Shown here: positions 43,683 through 51,885 of the stretch, in pieces
Position numbering within the stretch: position 1 is the first letter of the stretch
Layout: every line of letters starts with the position of its first letter
DNA from: Vibrio chagasii
GTDB taxonomy: Bacteria > Pseudomonadota > Gammaproteobacteria > Enterobacterales > Vibrionaceae
Length of the DNA: 64,000 bases
Assembly (NCBI RefSeq): GCF_002954585.1
Contig: NZ_MSCI01000002.1
Location: 2,086,089-2,150,088, forward strand
Direction: 5' to 3'
Notes under the pieces: generated by a model
The model's input: only the letters and a program-made list of their open reading frames with translations
Database searches by the model: none
What the model was told of the DNA's origin: nothing
Program-made: the position numbers and the translations under genes

Positions 43683-44597
43683 ATGAAGATATTGTTAACT
43701 GGTGGTACTGGATTTATTGGCTCTGAATTGATCAAAAGTTTGAACACTGACGACGTTACATTGCTCACGCGAAACCCTGAAAAAGCGAAACAATGCCTAA
43801 GCCACCTGAACCAAAACAACCTTCATTATATCCAATCCCTTGATGAGCTGAGTGACCTCAACGATTACGATGCAGTAATAAACCTCGCTGGTGAACCTAT
43901 TGCAGATAAACGCTGGAGTGATGAGCAAAAAGAGAGGATCTGTAGCAGTCGCTGGCTGATCACAGAGAAGATCGTCGAACTCATTCAAGCAAGTACAACA
44001 CCACCTGAAGTCTTTATCAGCGGATCTGCCGTCGGCTACTATGGCGACCAACAACAACACCCATTTGATGAGTCACTGCAAGTCGAAGACGAAAGCTTCC
44101 CTCATAAAGTCTGTGCTCACTGGGAAGAGATAGCTAAACGAGCCGAATCAGATAATACTCGCGTTATTCTATTAAGAACCGGAATTGTTTTGGGTGAGAA
44201 TGGTGGTGCACTCAAAAAAATGCTGATGCCTTACAAGCTTGGTGTCGGCGGACCTCTTGGTTCGGGTAAACAGTACATGCCTTGGATTCACATGCTCGAC
44301 ATGGTCAGAGCCATCAATCACTTGTTGTCACTCCCCCACGCTCAAGGTGAGTTCAACATGTGTGCTCCTCACCCTGTGACTAACAAGCAATTCAGTAGCA
44401 CTCTCGCGAAACAATTGCGTCGCCCTCACTTCTTGTTCACCCCAAAGTGGGCAATGTCGCTACTGATGGGCGAATCGTCATGTTTGCTGTTCGACAGCAT
44501 TCGTTCCAAGCCTAAGAAGTTAACTGAAATGGGCTTTATATTTAGTTACTCAAGAATCGAGCCTGCATTAAAAAACTTGTTACAACATCAAGACTAA
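43683..44597 (+). CDS. yfcH: TIGR01777-family NAD(P)-binding epimerase-like protein YfcH
   Basis: A 304-residue member of the extended SDR superfamily, TIGR01777 subgroup. The nucleotide loop is LLTGGTGFIGSELI at the N-terminus. Family features are INLAGEPIADKRWS, SGSAVGYYGD and the C-terminal cap region. The reaction is unknown. The start at 43683 has AAGGAG seven bases upstream; an 11-codon extension lacks this. The SDR gene follows in the same direction after 43 bases. Confidence 0.93.
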   Translation: MKILLTGGTGFIGSELIKSLNTDDVTLLTRNPEKAKQCLSHLNQNNLHYIQSLDELSDLNDYDAVINLAGEPIADKRWSDEQKERICSSRWLITEKIVELIQASTTPPEVFISGSAVGYYGDQQQHPFDESLQVEDESFPHKVCAHWEEIAKRAESDNTRVILLRTGIVLGENGGALKKMLMPYKLGVGGPLGSGKQYMPWIHMLDMVRAINHLLSLPHAQGEFNMCAPHPVTNKQFSSTLAKQLRRPHFLFTPKWAMSLLMGESSCLLFDSIRSKPKKLTEMGFIFSYSRIEPALKNLLQHQD

Positions 44598-44640
44598 TTC
44601 TTTACTCTAAGAGCAAAGAAGCTCTGATAAAGGATTAAGT

Positions 44641-45468
44641 GTGAACAAGTCGATTCTCATCACTGGTTGCTCAACTGGCATTGGCTACACCTGTGCTCAC
44701 GCACTCCACAAACGCGGTTTTCATGTCATCGCATCTTGCCGCGACCTACAAGACGTTCAACGCCTTCAAGAAGAAGGTCTCACCTGTATTCAGTTGGATC
44801 TTGCCAACAAGGAAAGTATAGAGAACGGAGCGAAACAAGCCATCAAACTAGCACCTAATGGATTGTATGGCCTGTTCAATAATGGGGCTTATGGTCAGGC
44901 CGGTGCTTTAGAAGATCTACCGACGCAAGGACTAAGAGAACAGTTCGAAACCAACTTCTTTGGTTGGCACCACCTCGTTTGCCAGATCCTGCCTCATATG
45001 CGAAAGCGTGGTGAAGGGCGCATTGTCCAAAACAGCTCCGTACTCGGCTTTGCTGCGATGAAATATCGTGGAGCGTATAACGCATCAAAGTTCGCAATTG
45101 AAGGTTGGACAGACACTCTACGTTTAGAGCTACATGGCAGTGGTATACACATTTCATTACTGCAGCCCGGCCCAATCGAAACCCAATTTAGAACCAATGC
45201 CTTAAAAGCTTTCAATAAGTGGATCAACATAGAAGGTAGTGTTCATCAAAATGCTTACCAACAACAAAAAGACCGACTTGAAAAAGAGTCATCGAATAAC
45301 GCGTTTGTTTTGCCTGCCGAAAGTTGTATCGAACCTGTTTATCACGCGCTCACCGCCGATAAACCCAAGCTAAGGTACAGAGTCACAACTCCCACTAAAG
45401 TGTTCGCTGTATTGAAAAGATTACTGCCGAGCCGTTTGCTAGACCCTATTCTCAGAAAAGCCGCATAA
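44641..45468 (+). CDS. Short-chain dehydrogenase/reductase
   Basis: A 275-residue classical SDR. The cofactor loop is TGCSTGIGYTCAHAL, the second motif NNGAYGQ, and the catalytic YxxxK in YRGAYNASKFAIEGW, with the serine in QNSSVLGF. The final residues are basic. The start is a GTG preceded by AAGGATTAA. It is probably cotranscribed with yfcH. Substrate not known. Confidence 0.93.
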   Translation: MNKSILITGCSTGIGYTCAHALHKRGFHVIASCRDLQDVQRLQEEGLTCIQLDLANKESIENGAKQAIKLAPNGLYGLFNNGAYGQAGALEDLPTQGLREQFETNFFGWHHLVCQILPHMRKRGEGRIVQNSSVLGFAAMKYRGAYNASKFAIEGWTDTLRLELHGSGIHISLLQPGPIETQFRTNALKAFNKWINIEGSVHQNAYQQQKDRLEKESSNNAFVLPAESCIEPVYHALTADKPKLRYRVTTPTKVFAVLKRLLPSRLLDPILRKAA

Positions 45469-45866
45469 ATTACTAACTTTGAATGAACAGTCGCAAACTT
45501 TAATGTAACGATGTAATTTATTCGTAACAATAAGATGTCATGATTTAGCCTATCTCATCAGTTATCCCCAATTGATGGACTAACCCTTTGGATACTTCAT
45601 GACTTTAAACCGCCTTAATTTGGTAGGTCTGAGTCTGGCGATTACGTTGTTTATTCTGTTTTGAGTATCTTACGTAATACCTCACTGACCACCTCACTGA
45701 GAACGCTGTGTCTTCCATGTTGAGCTAACAACTCTATCAACATTGAAGCATGGCGTTTTTCTATTTTTGCCTCTTTTTATCTGAGATTACCCAGTTAGAT
45801 CTTGAAGTTACCCGCTTATCCCCCCATATTTGCAACGTATCCCAAAACAAATCTCAAGGAACGTAA
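45469..45866. other. Gap between the SDR gene and cnoX
   Basis: About 400 bases. It holds one tiny hydrophobic reading frame (45599-45664) and a short direct repeat CCTCACTGA in 45677-45703. The cnoX promoter should lie here. Nothing else is recognisable. Confidence 0.5.
45599..45664 (+). CDS. Possible tiny hydrophobic peptide
   Basis: An ATG-started frame of 21 codons ending in TGA would encode MTLNRLNLVGLSLAITLFIL plus one Phe: a short polar start and a single membrane-spanning stretch. The upstream TTTGGATACTTC is only a weak ribosome site. It could equally be chance. Confidence 0.22.
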   Translation: MTLNRLNLVGLSLAITLFILF

Positions 45867-46721
45867 ATGCAATCTCCGCATATTGTTGAACTTAATGAGC
45901 AGAACTTTCGTCAAGTACTAGAAGGTTCGATGCAGACCCCTGTCCTCATCCATTTTTGGGCACCAATGAGCCAAGAGAGTGCTCAAGTCATTCCTGAACT
46001 ACAGACCTTGACGCAGCAATACAATGGTGCATTTACGCTCGCGCTATTAAATTGCGAACAAGAGCAAGCCATTGCTAGCCAATTTGGTGTTCAAGCACTG
46101 CCTACTATTGCACTGTTTGTTAACGGTCAACCTGTCGATGGCCTAGGTGGTCCGCAGCGCATAGAAGAAATTGTGGAAATGCTTGGCAAACACCTACCAA
46201 GCCAAGATGAATTGGCGCTACGCCAAGCACTTGAGCAAATGCAAGCTGGTGAGCACACTCAAGCTTTAGCGGCTATGCAGCAGCTTCCAGCTGAACTAAC
46301 GAGCAAAGGTGAAGTTAAACTGGCCATTGCAGAGTGCTTACTAGAAACCCAGCAATTTGACCTCGCAGAAGCTCAGCTAGCAACAATTCCACTCGAGTAC
46401 CAAGACAACTACTACAAAGGCTTAGTCGCCAAACTTGAACTTCATAAGCAAGCGGCCGATAGCCCAGAGATCCAAGCATTAGAGGCGGCGCTTAAGCAAA
46501 ACCCAAGCGATGCGAAAACCGCATCAGAATTAGCACTGCAATACCATCAAGTAAACCGCAGTGAAGAAGCGATGGACCTACTGTGGTCTTTCCTAATCAA
46601 AGACCTCAACGCTCTTGATGGAGACATGAAAAAAGAGTTCATGGATATCCTAAGTGCACTTGGACAAGGCAATCCTGTTGCCAGTAAGTACCGCCGTCAG
46701 CTTTACTCTCTACTTTACTAA
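45867..46721 (+). CDS. cnoX: Thioredoxin-fold chaperedoxin-like protein (CnoX/YbbN)
   Basis: A 284-residue protein with an N-terminal thioredoxin fold and a C-terminal TPR-like helical part, as in YbbN/CnoX, which holds oxidised or unfolded proteins and hands them to chaperones. The redox motif position is HFWAPMSQESAQV, which lacks any cysteine, so it should be redox-inactive. The cis-proline loop is LPTIALFVNGQPVDGLGGPQ. Repeats include QALEQMQAGEHTQAL and EALEAALKQNPSDAKTASEL-like helices. It sits near qmcA, as in E. coli. Confidence 0.93.
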   Translation: MQSPHIVELNEQNFRQVLEGSMQTPVLIHFWAPMSQESAQVIPELQTLTQQYNGAFTLALLNCEQEQAIASQFGVQALPTIALFVNGQPVDGLGGPQRIEEIVEMLGKHLPSQDELALRQALEQMQAGEHTQALAAMQQLPAELTSKGEVKLAIAECLLETQQFDLAEAQLATIPLEYQDNYYKGLVAKLELHKQAADSPEIQALEAALKQNPSDAKTASELALQYHQVNRSEEAMDLLWSFLIKDLNALDGDMKKEFMDILSALGQGNPVASKYRRQLYSLLY

Positions 46722-46803
46722 TCAGGTTCTTGATACCTATACAGTAAGTAGTCAAATACAAATTCGATAAAGCAACTCATAAGCTTTTTGAATACAAAAC
46801 TCA

Positions 46804-46839
46804 TAATGGGCCATAAAATCAATGTTTTATGGCCCATTT
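46804..46839 (+). terminator. cnoX terminator
   Basis: A 14-bp perfect stem (AATGGGCCATAAAA with TTTTATGGCCCATT) around TCAATG, then TTCTCATTT. Confidence 0.82.
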
Positions 46840-46924
46840 CTCATTTATTAATTTGCCCCCACTTTAAATATGCGCCAGTATGAGTAATAAACGATTCAAA
46901 ACTTAAACTTGCAAAGGACTTTGT

Positions 46925-47854
46925 ATGCCTATTGATACCTTGATTACTATTGGCGTCTTTACTGTCGTCGCGTTGCTCTTTATCTTCGCAGGCGTAAAAA
47001 CCGTTCCACAGGGCAACAACTGGACTGTAGAGCGCTTCGGACGCTATACACATACGCTAAAACCAGGCCTTAACTTAATCATCCCATTTATTGATAAAAT
47101 CGGTCAGCGAATCAATATGATGGAGCGAGTTCTTGATATACCCGCGCAAGAAGTTATCTCTAAAGACAATGCCAATGTAGTTATTGATGCGGTGTGTTTT
47201 GTACAAGTAATCGATGCTGCAAGAGCTGCGTATGAAGTCAACGACCTCGAGCACGCGATTCGTAACCTAACATTGACTAACATCCGTACGGTACTGGGTT
47301 CAATGGAACTTGATGAGATGCTAAGTCAACGTGACATGATCAACACCAAGCTTCTTAACATCGTGGATGAAGCCACCAACCCGTGGGGCGTAAAAGTTAC
47401 CCGTATCGAAATTAAAGACGTACAGCCACCAGCAGACCTAACTGCAGCGATGAATGCTCAGATGAAAGCGGAACGTAACAAGCGTGCCGATATCTTAGAA
47501 GCAGAAGGTGTAAGACAAGCAGAGATCCTTAAAGCTGAAGGTCACAAACAATCAGAGATCCTAAAAGCTGAGGGTGAAAAGCAAGCAGCAATACTTCAAG
47601 CAGAAGCACGTGAACGTGCGGCAGAAGCAGAAGCGAAAGCAACAGAAATGGTATCGACCGCAATTGCTCAGGGTGACATGCAAGCCGTGAACTACTTTAT
47701 TGCACAAGGCTATACCGAAGCATTGAAGTCAATTGGGCAAGCAGAAAACGGTAAGATCATCATGCTACCACTTGAGGCCACTGGCCTAATGGGCTCTGTT
47801 GCAGGTATCGCAGAAATGTTCACACACAAGAATGATACAAATAGTAAGGACTAA
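46925..47854 (+). CDS. qmcA: SPFH/Band 7 membrane protein QmcA
   Basis: QmcA is an inner-membrane SPFH protein related to stomatin. The 309 residues begin with one membrane helix (about residues 4-25), then VPQGNNWTVERFGRYTHTL and the Band 7 domain with RINMMERVLDIPAQEVISKD. A long alanine/glutamate-rich coiled coil follows with repeats of the type ILKAEGHKQSE. A NfeD-like gene follows after 3 bases, the usual partner. Role in protein quality control or membrane organisation is known only for relatives. Confidence 0.95.
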   Translation: MPIDTLITIGVFTVVALLFIFAGVKTVPQGNNWTVERFGRYTHTLKPGLNLIIPFIDKIGQRINMMERVLDIPAQEVISKDNANVVIDAVCFVQVIDAARAAYEVNDLEHAIRNLTLTNIRTVLGSMELDEMLSQRDMINTKLLNIVDEATNPWGVKVTRIEIKDVQPPADLTAAMNAQMKAERNKRADILEAEGVRQAEILKAEGHKQSEILKAEGEKQAAILQAEARERAAEAEAKATEMVSTAIAQGDMQAVNYFIAQGYTEALKSIGQAENGKIIMLPLEATGLMGSVAGIAEMFTHKNDTNSKD

Positions 47855-47857
47855 CTT

Positions 47858-48307
47858 ATGGTCGAATTACTAGAACAAGTAAACCACTGGCATTGGCTGG
47901 CGTTTGGTCTAGCATTGCTTGCACTTGAACTGGTTGGAACCGCTGGTTACTTTCTATGGATTGGTATCTCAGCCATGTTGGTCGGTGGTCTTTTGGGTGC
48001 TCTACCAATTGGCTGGCAGATGCAATGGCTATCTTTTGCTAGCTTCTCATTAATCACTACTTGGCTATGGTGGAGAAGACAACTATCTAGTGATAAGCAG
48101 TCAGATTCAAATAGAGAGCTCAACCAAAGAGAAAAGCAGCTGGTAGGTCAGACGCTAATCCTTAGTGAAGACGTAAAGAAAGGTAGCTGTCGCATTAAAT
48201 TCGGAGACTCTTCTTGGTCAGCGAAAGCTAGCCAAGATATTCCATCAGGCACAGAAATAAAGATTGTTGCTTTAGACGGAATAGTTCTAGTAATAGAACC
48301 TTTATAA
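47858..48307 (+). CDS. NfeD-like membrane protein (YbbJ type)
   Basis: A 149-residue protein with two or three membrane helices in the first 70 residues (HWLAFGLALLALELVGTAGY and LSFASFSLITTWLW). A small OB-fold beta domain follows with LVGQTLILSEDVKKGSCRIK and WSAKASQDIPSGTEIKIV. This is the NfeD family, which pairs with SPFH proteins such as the upstream QmcA. It corresponds to E. coli YbbJ (about 152 residues). Confidence 0.92.
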   Translation: MVELLEQVNHWHWLAFGLALLALELVGTAGYFLWIGISAMLVGGLLGALPIGWQMQWLSFASFSLITTWLWWRRQLSSDKQSDSNRELNQREKQLVGQTLILSEDVKKGSCRIKFGDSSWSAKASQDIPSGTEIKIVALDGIVLVIEPL

Positions 48308-48317
48308 TTTTTGAATA

Positions 48318-48355
48318 TAAAAAGCCTGCATTTTCAATGAATGCAGGCTTTTTTC
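48318..48355 (+). terminator. qmcA-nfeD terminator
   Basis: AAAAGCCTGCATT and AATGCAGGCTTTT form a stem around TTCAATG-type loop, followed by TTTTCATTTT. Confidence 0.92.
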
Positions 48356-48626
48356 ATTTTTATTCATCAATAATATTTTAAATATCATTATGATAGATTT
48401 AATTGATAACAAAATAAGTTCTTATTTCATAAAGCTAAAAAATTTGAATGAATCCAAAAGGCATAAGAAAGCCAAGTTTGTTAGCCAAAATACATATGAA
48501 TAGTTCGCCTCACTATCGCTTAATTATAATTATTAAAAATGTTAAGTCCGTCAAATTTTTGAAATTTTCTTCACCTTGTCCATACTTTCACTTATCTCAA
48601 TCGGAGATAAAACTAATGGAGTTTGT

Positions 48627-48806
48627 ATGAGACATTTTCTAATCATTGTTACTGCTATTTTTAGCTTATCATTCGGAAGCGCTCTAGCGAGCAGTCAATC
48701 ACCTGGTAACGGTAATATGGGACCTATTGTTAAGTGTTCAGATGGTAACGCGGTCACTCATGTACCACTACTGATCTGTAAACATTACGGCGGAAAAGTG
48801 CTGTGA
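48627..48806 (+). CDS. Tiny exported protein with two cysteines
   Basis: A 59-residue protein. Residues 1-22 form a signal peptide (MRHFLIIVTAIFSLSFG then SALA before the likely cleavage). The mature part is about 37 residues with KCSDGN and ICKHYGGKVL. The C-x-D-G and C-x-H-x-G-G spacing recalls the small DUF3761-type exported proteins, but I cannot confirm the family. It follows the qmcA-nfeD terminator after about 270 AT-rich bases. A possible link to the nearby copper regulator is only suggested by position. The start is supported by the signal peptide. Confidence 0.62.
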   Translation: MRHFLIIVTAIFSLSFGSALASSQSPGNGNMGPIVKCSDGNAVTHVPLLICKHYGGKVL

Positions 48807-48814
48807 TAGGTAGG

Positions 48815-48856
48815 TAAGTCAGGCTAGTAATATCATTTACAGCCTGACTAATATTT
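48815..48856. terminator. Hairpin between the tiny exported gene and cueR
   Basis: GTCAGGCT (48818-48825) pairs perfectly with AGCCTGAC (48841-48848). The right side is TAATATTTATT, so it can serve as a weak terminator for either convergent gene. Confidence 0.6.
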
Positions 48857-48870
48857 ATTACTGAAATGCT

Positions 48871-49263
48871 CTAAGTACGGCCGGATAAATTGTTTAAGAT
48901 AGGACAATCCGTAGAAGCGTCACCAGGGCAGTCATGTACCCACGATTGCAATTGGGCCTTCATTTTATTGAGCTCCGCAAGCTTCAATTCTATTTCATCT
49001 AACTTCTGAGTCGCTTTCTGTTTTACTTCAAAGCTCTGTCTATTGGGGTTCATCGCTAACTCAACTAAGGATTTACACTCATCAAGTGTGAACCCAACCA
49101 TTTTTGCTCTGAGCACAAACTCTAGCTGTTCGATATGAATCTCACCGTATTGCCTGTAGCCATTTTCTGAACGATGTGGAGGGCTCATCATGCCTTTACT
49201 TTCGTAAAAACGAATGGATTTCGCTGTTGTACCAACACGTTTCGCTACTTCACCAATATTCAC
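48871..49263 (-). CDS. cueR: Copper-responsive MerR-family regulator CueR
   Basis: CueR senses Cu(I), Ag(I) or Au(I) and activates copper export genes. The 130 residues start with NIGEVAKRVGTTAKSIRFYE, a MerR winged helix, then a dimerisation helix. The metal loop at the C-terminus is CPGDASTDCPI, with the two cysteines seven residues apart as in CueR. The GTG at 49263 is chosen because longer starts would run into the terminator of the gene before it. No copA is in the window, so its main target is elsewhere. Confidence 0.9.
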   Translation of the reverse strand: MNIGEVAKRVGTTAKSIRFYESKGMMSPPHRSENGYRQYGEIHIEQLEFVLRAKMVGFTLDECKSLVELAMNPNRQSFEVKQKATQKLDEIELKLAELNKMKAQLQSWVHDCPGDASTDCPILNNLSGRT

Positions 49264-49286
49264 AATGTTACCTGTAAGCTTAAAAT

Positions 49287-49325
49287 GAAAAACCGCAGTA
49301 CTGCTGTTATACAATACTGCGGTTG
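49287..49325 (-). terminator. Terminator of the lipoprotein gene
   Basis: AACCGCAGTA and TACTGCGGTT form a perfect 10-bp stem around a 14-base loop; the minus strand continues TTTTTCATTTT. Confidence 0.85.
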
Positions 49326-49356
49326 AAAAACATAGTTTGGAGCTTAGGTTAAAGGC

Positions 49357-50163
49357 TTACTCTTGCTCTAATAACCAAATCATCGTCTGAGATTTTTCTT
49401 CGCTATCTAGTTTGTTAAACCAGTAAGAAACCATTTCGATCTCTTTAGAGCCTTCTAATGGTGCTGGGTTCGCGTTCTTACGATTCTTAAATGCCCAATC
49501 TGTCACTGCAGATTGCTCTTCTTTTGTTGCTTCACCATACCAGTAATTCACCATCTCTTGCGCTTGTGATGCTTTTGGCTCTTCAGCAACAACTGCTGCT
49601 ACTGGAACAGCCGCGACTGGAGCAACCGCAATAGCTGTATGATTATTTGCACCGTTATAAATTGTGTCGATGTACGCTTTCGGCACGATAAAAGTCGTGC
49701 TCATTACTGAGTTTTGGCCTTCAAGCGTAAATTCTAAATTCTTTTCTCTTGCTTGCTGAATATCAGCGTCACTTAATGGAAACTTAATATATTGAGTCTT
49801 AGTACAGTGCTCGCTGCAGCTTTCTCTTGGTACTTGTCTTTCTTCTAGTTCTATCGTCTTACCAAAAAAACTAACCGTTTCGTACGCTTTATAACTTTGG
49901 AAGTAACTCACGTCCATAGTAATTGAAGATTCTGGAGCTGTATTCGGTGTGACTTCTTTATTGTATGTAAAGTAAAGTGACGACTTGAGAATGTCTGCGC
50001 CTACATTTGCTCTATTTTCTGCTACGTAAGATTGACCGGTTACTTTAATGTAGCCACCTTTGGGCTGTACATCAGCAACTGAGTCTGCAAAATTACTTTG
50101 TGAATCGAGTGAACTACAAGCTCCCAAAAATAATGATAATACAACCACACTAACTTTATTCAT
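49357..50163 (-). CDS. Putative lipoprotein with C-terminal tandem motif
   Basis: A 268-residue protein starting with a lipoprotein signal (MNKVSVVVLSLFLGAC) whose Cys16 would be lipidated. The middle is beta-rich with no family I recognise; it has a CSEHC pair. After an Ala/Val/Pro-rich linker come two similar segments of about 30 residues: QEMVNYWYGEATKEEQSAV and IEMVSYWFNKLDSEEKSQT, each ending in a tryptophan helix. The ATG at 50163 is chosen for AAGGA upstream and the lipobox. It lies between the porin and cueR with its own terminator. Function unknown. Confidence 0.75.
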   Translation of the reverse strand: MNKVSVVVLSLFLGACSSLDSQSNFADSVADVQPKGGYIKVTGQSYVAENRANVGADILKSSLYFTYNKEVTPNTAPESSITMDVSYFQSYKAYETVSFFGKTIELEERQVPRESCSEHCTKTQYIKFPLSDADIQQAREKNLEFTLEGQNSVMSTTFIVPKAYIDTIYNGANNHTAIAVAPVAAVPVAAVVAEEPKASQAQEMVNYWYGEATKEEQSAVTDWAFKNRKNANPAPLEGSKEIEMVSYWFNKLDSEEKSQTMIWLLEQE

Positions 50164-50191
50164 TATGACTAATTCCTTATGTTCACTATGG

Positions 50192-50227
50192 AAAAACGCT
50201 GGCAAACAAAATTTACCAGCGTTTTGA
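50192..50227 (-). terminator. Porin gene terminator
   Basis: AAAACGCTGG and CCAGCGTTTT form a perfect stem around a 13-base loop; the minus strand continues TTTTTCC. Confidence 0.88.
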
Positions 50228-50261
50228 TTTTTATTTAACTATTTAAGCTGAATATTCTAGC

Positions 50262-51362
50262 TTAGAAGCCGTATTCAAGACCAACGCGAGTGACGATATC
50301 GGTGTCAGCGTCACCAACAGTACGACCCGCTACACGTAGGTAAGGTACGAAACCATTGTGAACAGCCATTAGCTGACCAGAGATTGTGTTGCTGTCTGAG
50401 TTAGCGTCTTTCTTACCGTCTGTTTCAGATTCAAGGTTAGCTGCGTAACCTAGTTTGAAACCGATTGGACCATTCCAATATTGACCAATGATTGAGTAAG
50501 AATCTTGAGTAACTTTACGATATTGACTATCTAACTCTTCACCCTTAAACGCTGCCGCAAAGCCAAAACCTGCTGGTAGACTAGCTTCAAAACCAACAAT
50601 ATATGCGAAAGTATCGTCATCATAACCAGGTTCTACTGGAGCTTGTACTGGTTTACCATTTTCATCAAGAGACCAGTCGCCACCCGAACCGTCAACTACA
50701 CGTGTACCAGATTCAACCGCACCCATGAATGTAATTTTCTCAAAGCTGTATTTTGCACTTGCGCCAACGAAGTTTGCGTCACGAGTTGCTGCACCACCAC
50801 CATTGTCGTTATCGTCACGACCAACAGAAGCTGCAAAAGAGAAACCGCCAAATTTAGCTGAATCGTAACGGATTTGGTTAGATTGACGATCGTAGTGACC
50901 GTTGATGCCGCCCCAGTCGAATACAGAACCTAGACCAGGGTTAGAGAATGGCCAGTCAACGATTTCGTATAGTGGAGTCAGAACACGGCCAACACGTAGG
51001 TTACCCCAAGAGCCAGAAGCACCGATGAAAGTATCACGGAAACCTAGCACACCACCTGAAACACCACCGTGAGACCAGTCTGTGCTATCTACGTAACCAG
51101 ATTCGATCTGCATTGTGATTAATACATCATCAAACATATCTTTATGAGCACGGAAGCCGATACGAGATTCGTTCTCTACAGCGTAACCAGTACTAGAGTC
51201 GTTGTTATCAGTTGTGTTGTAGTTAACTAGAGAGATAGCTGCAACACCGTATACGTCAACGCTGAAGTCAGAGTTGATACCAACTTCTTTCGCCATTACG
51301 CCTGTCGATAAAAGTGCAACGGATGCACCTAGTAGAGTACGTTTGAAAATTTTGTTTTCCAT
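50262..51362 (-). CDS. General porin (OmpC/OmpU-like trimeric porin)
   Basis: A 366-residue outer-membrane porin. The signal peptide is MENKIFKRTLLGASVALLST ending in VMA. The mature part is rich in amphipathic beta strands with typical porin motifs: VDVYGVAAISLVNY, ESRIGFRAHKDMFDD, MQIESGYV, GNLRVGRVLTPLYE. It ends in phenylalanine (VGLEYGF), the outer-membrane sorting signal. In vibrios such porins are often under ToxR, but whether this one is cannot be read from sequence. AGGAG lies before the ATG. Confidence 0.92.
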   Translation of the reverse strand: MENKIFKRTLLGASVALLSTGVMAKEVGINSDFSVDVYGVAAISLVNYNTTDNNDSSTGYAVENESRIGFRAHKDMFDDVLITMQIESGYVDSTDWSHGGVSGGVLGFRDTFIGASGSWGNLRVGRVLTPLYEIVDWPFSNPGLGSVFDWGGINGHYDRQSNQIRYDSAKFGGFSFAASVGRDDNDNGGGAATRDANFVGASAKYSFEKITFMGAVESGTRVVDGSGGDWSLDENGKPVQAPVEPGYDDDTFAYIVGFEASLPAGFGFAAAFKGEELDSQYRKVTQDSYSIIGQYWNGPIGFKLGYAANLESETDGKKDANSDSNTISGQLMAVHNGFVPYLRVAGRTVGDADTDIVTRVGLEYGF

Positions 51363-51830
51363 GGAATAAAACTCCTAAAAATGGATATAGCTGTTTGAAT
51401 ATTCCCCACCTAAAGTTGGCCGCCGTAGAGAGAAATACCTTTTCTTGTTTGAGAATCCTTAACGCTGAATTCTCTATTTCCTTTCTGGGTATACACATCG
51501 TGCATCCATGGCATTAAGACTAACTTCGCCCTCAAAAAGATCAATGAGAACTTAATTTTCATCTAAAAAAATATGAGTTGGTGCAAATTTACCATGTACT
51601 TAGTGATCCAGATCGATAAATTAAAAAGGCCACACACAACAACACCCAAAACCATATAAAACAGCAACTTAAAACAAATTACCTTTTATAAAAATAGATA
51701 TGACTCGCATTTCTGATACAACTAGAACGCTATTTCATTAATGTTGAGCACCGTCACTGTCCTGATTTTGTACTTCGTATAAGAACAAAATTCTCAACAA
51801 TTAAAAAGCTACCATTTTTATAGCAAATAC
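51363..51830. other. Porin upstream region
   Basis: A 468-base AT-rich region containing the porin promoter and leader. I saw no gene. GATCCAGATC at about 51606 is a short palindrome but does not fit a CRP or ToxR site well. Confidence 0.5.
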
Positions 51831-51863
51831 AAAAAAGGCACTCCCTTAAAACGAGTGCCTTTG
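51831..51863 (-). terminator. ligA terminator
   Basis: AAAGGCACTC and GAGTGCCTTT pair around a 9-base loop; the minus strand continues TTTTTTGTATTT. Confidence 0.9.
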
Positions 51864-51885
51864 AGCTTTTTTTACCTGAATTTAC

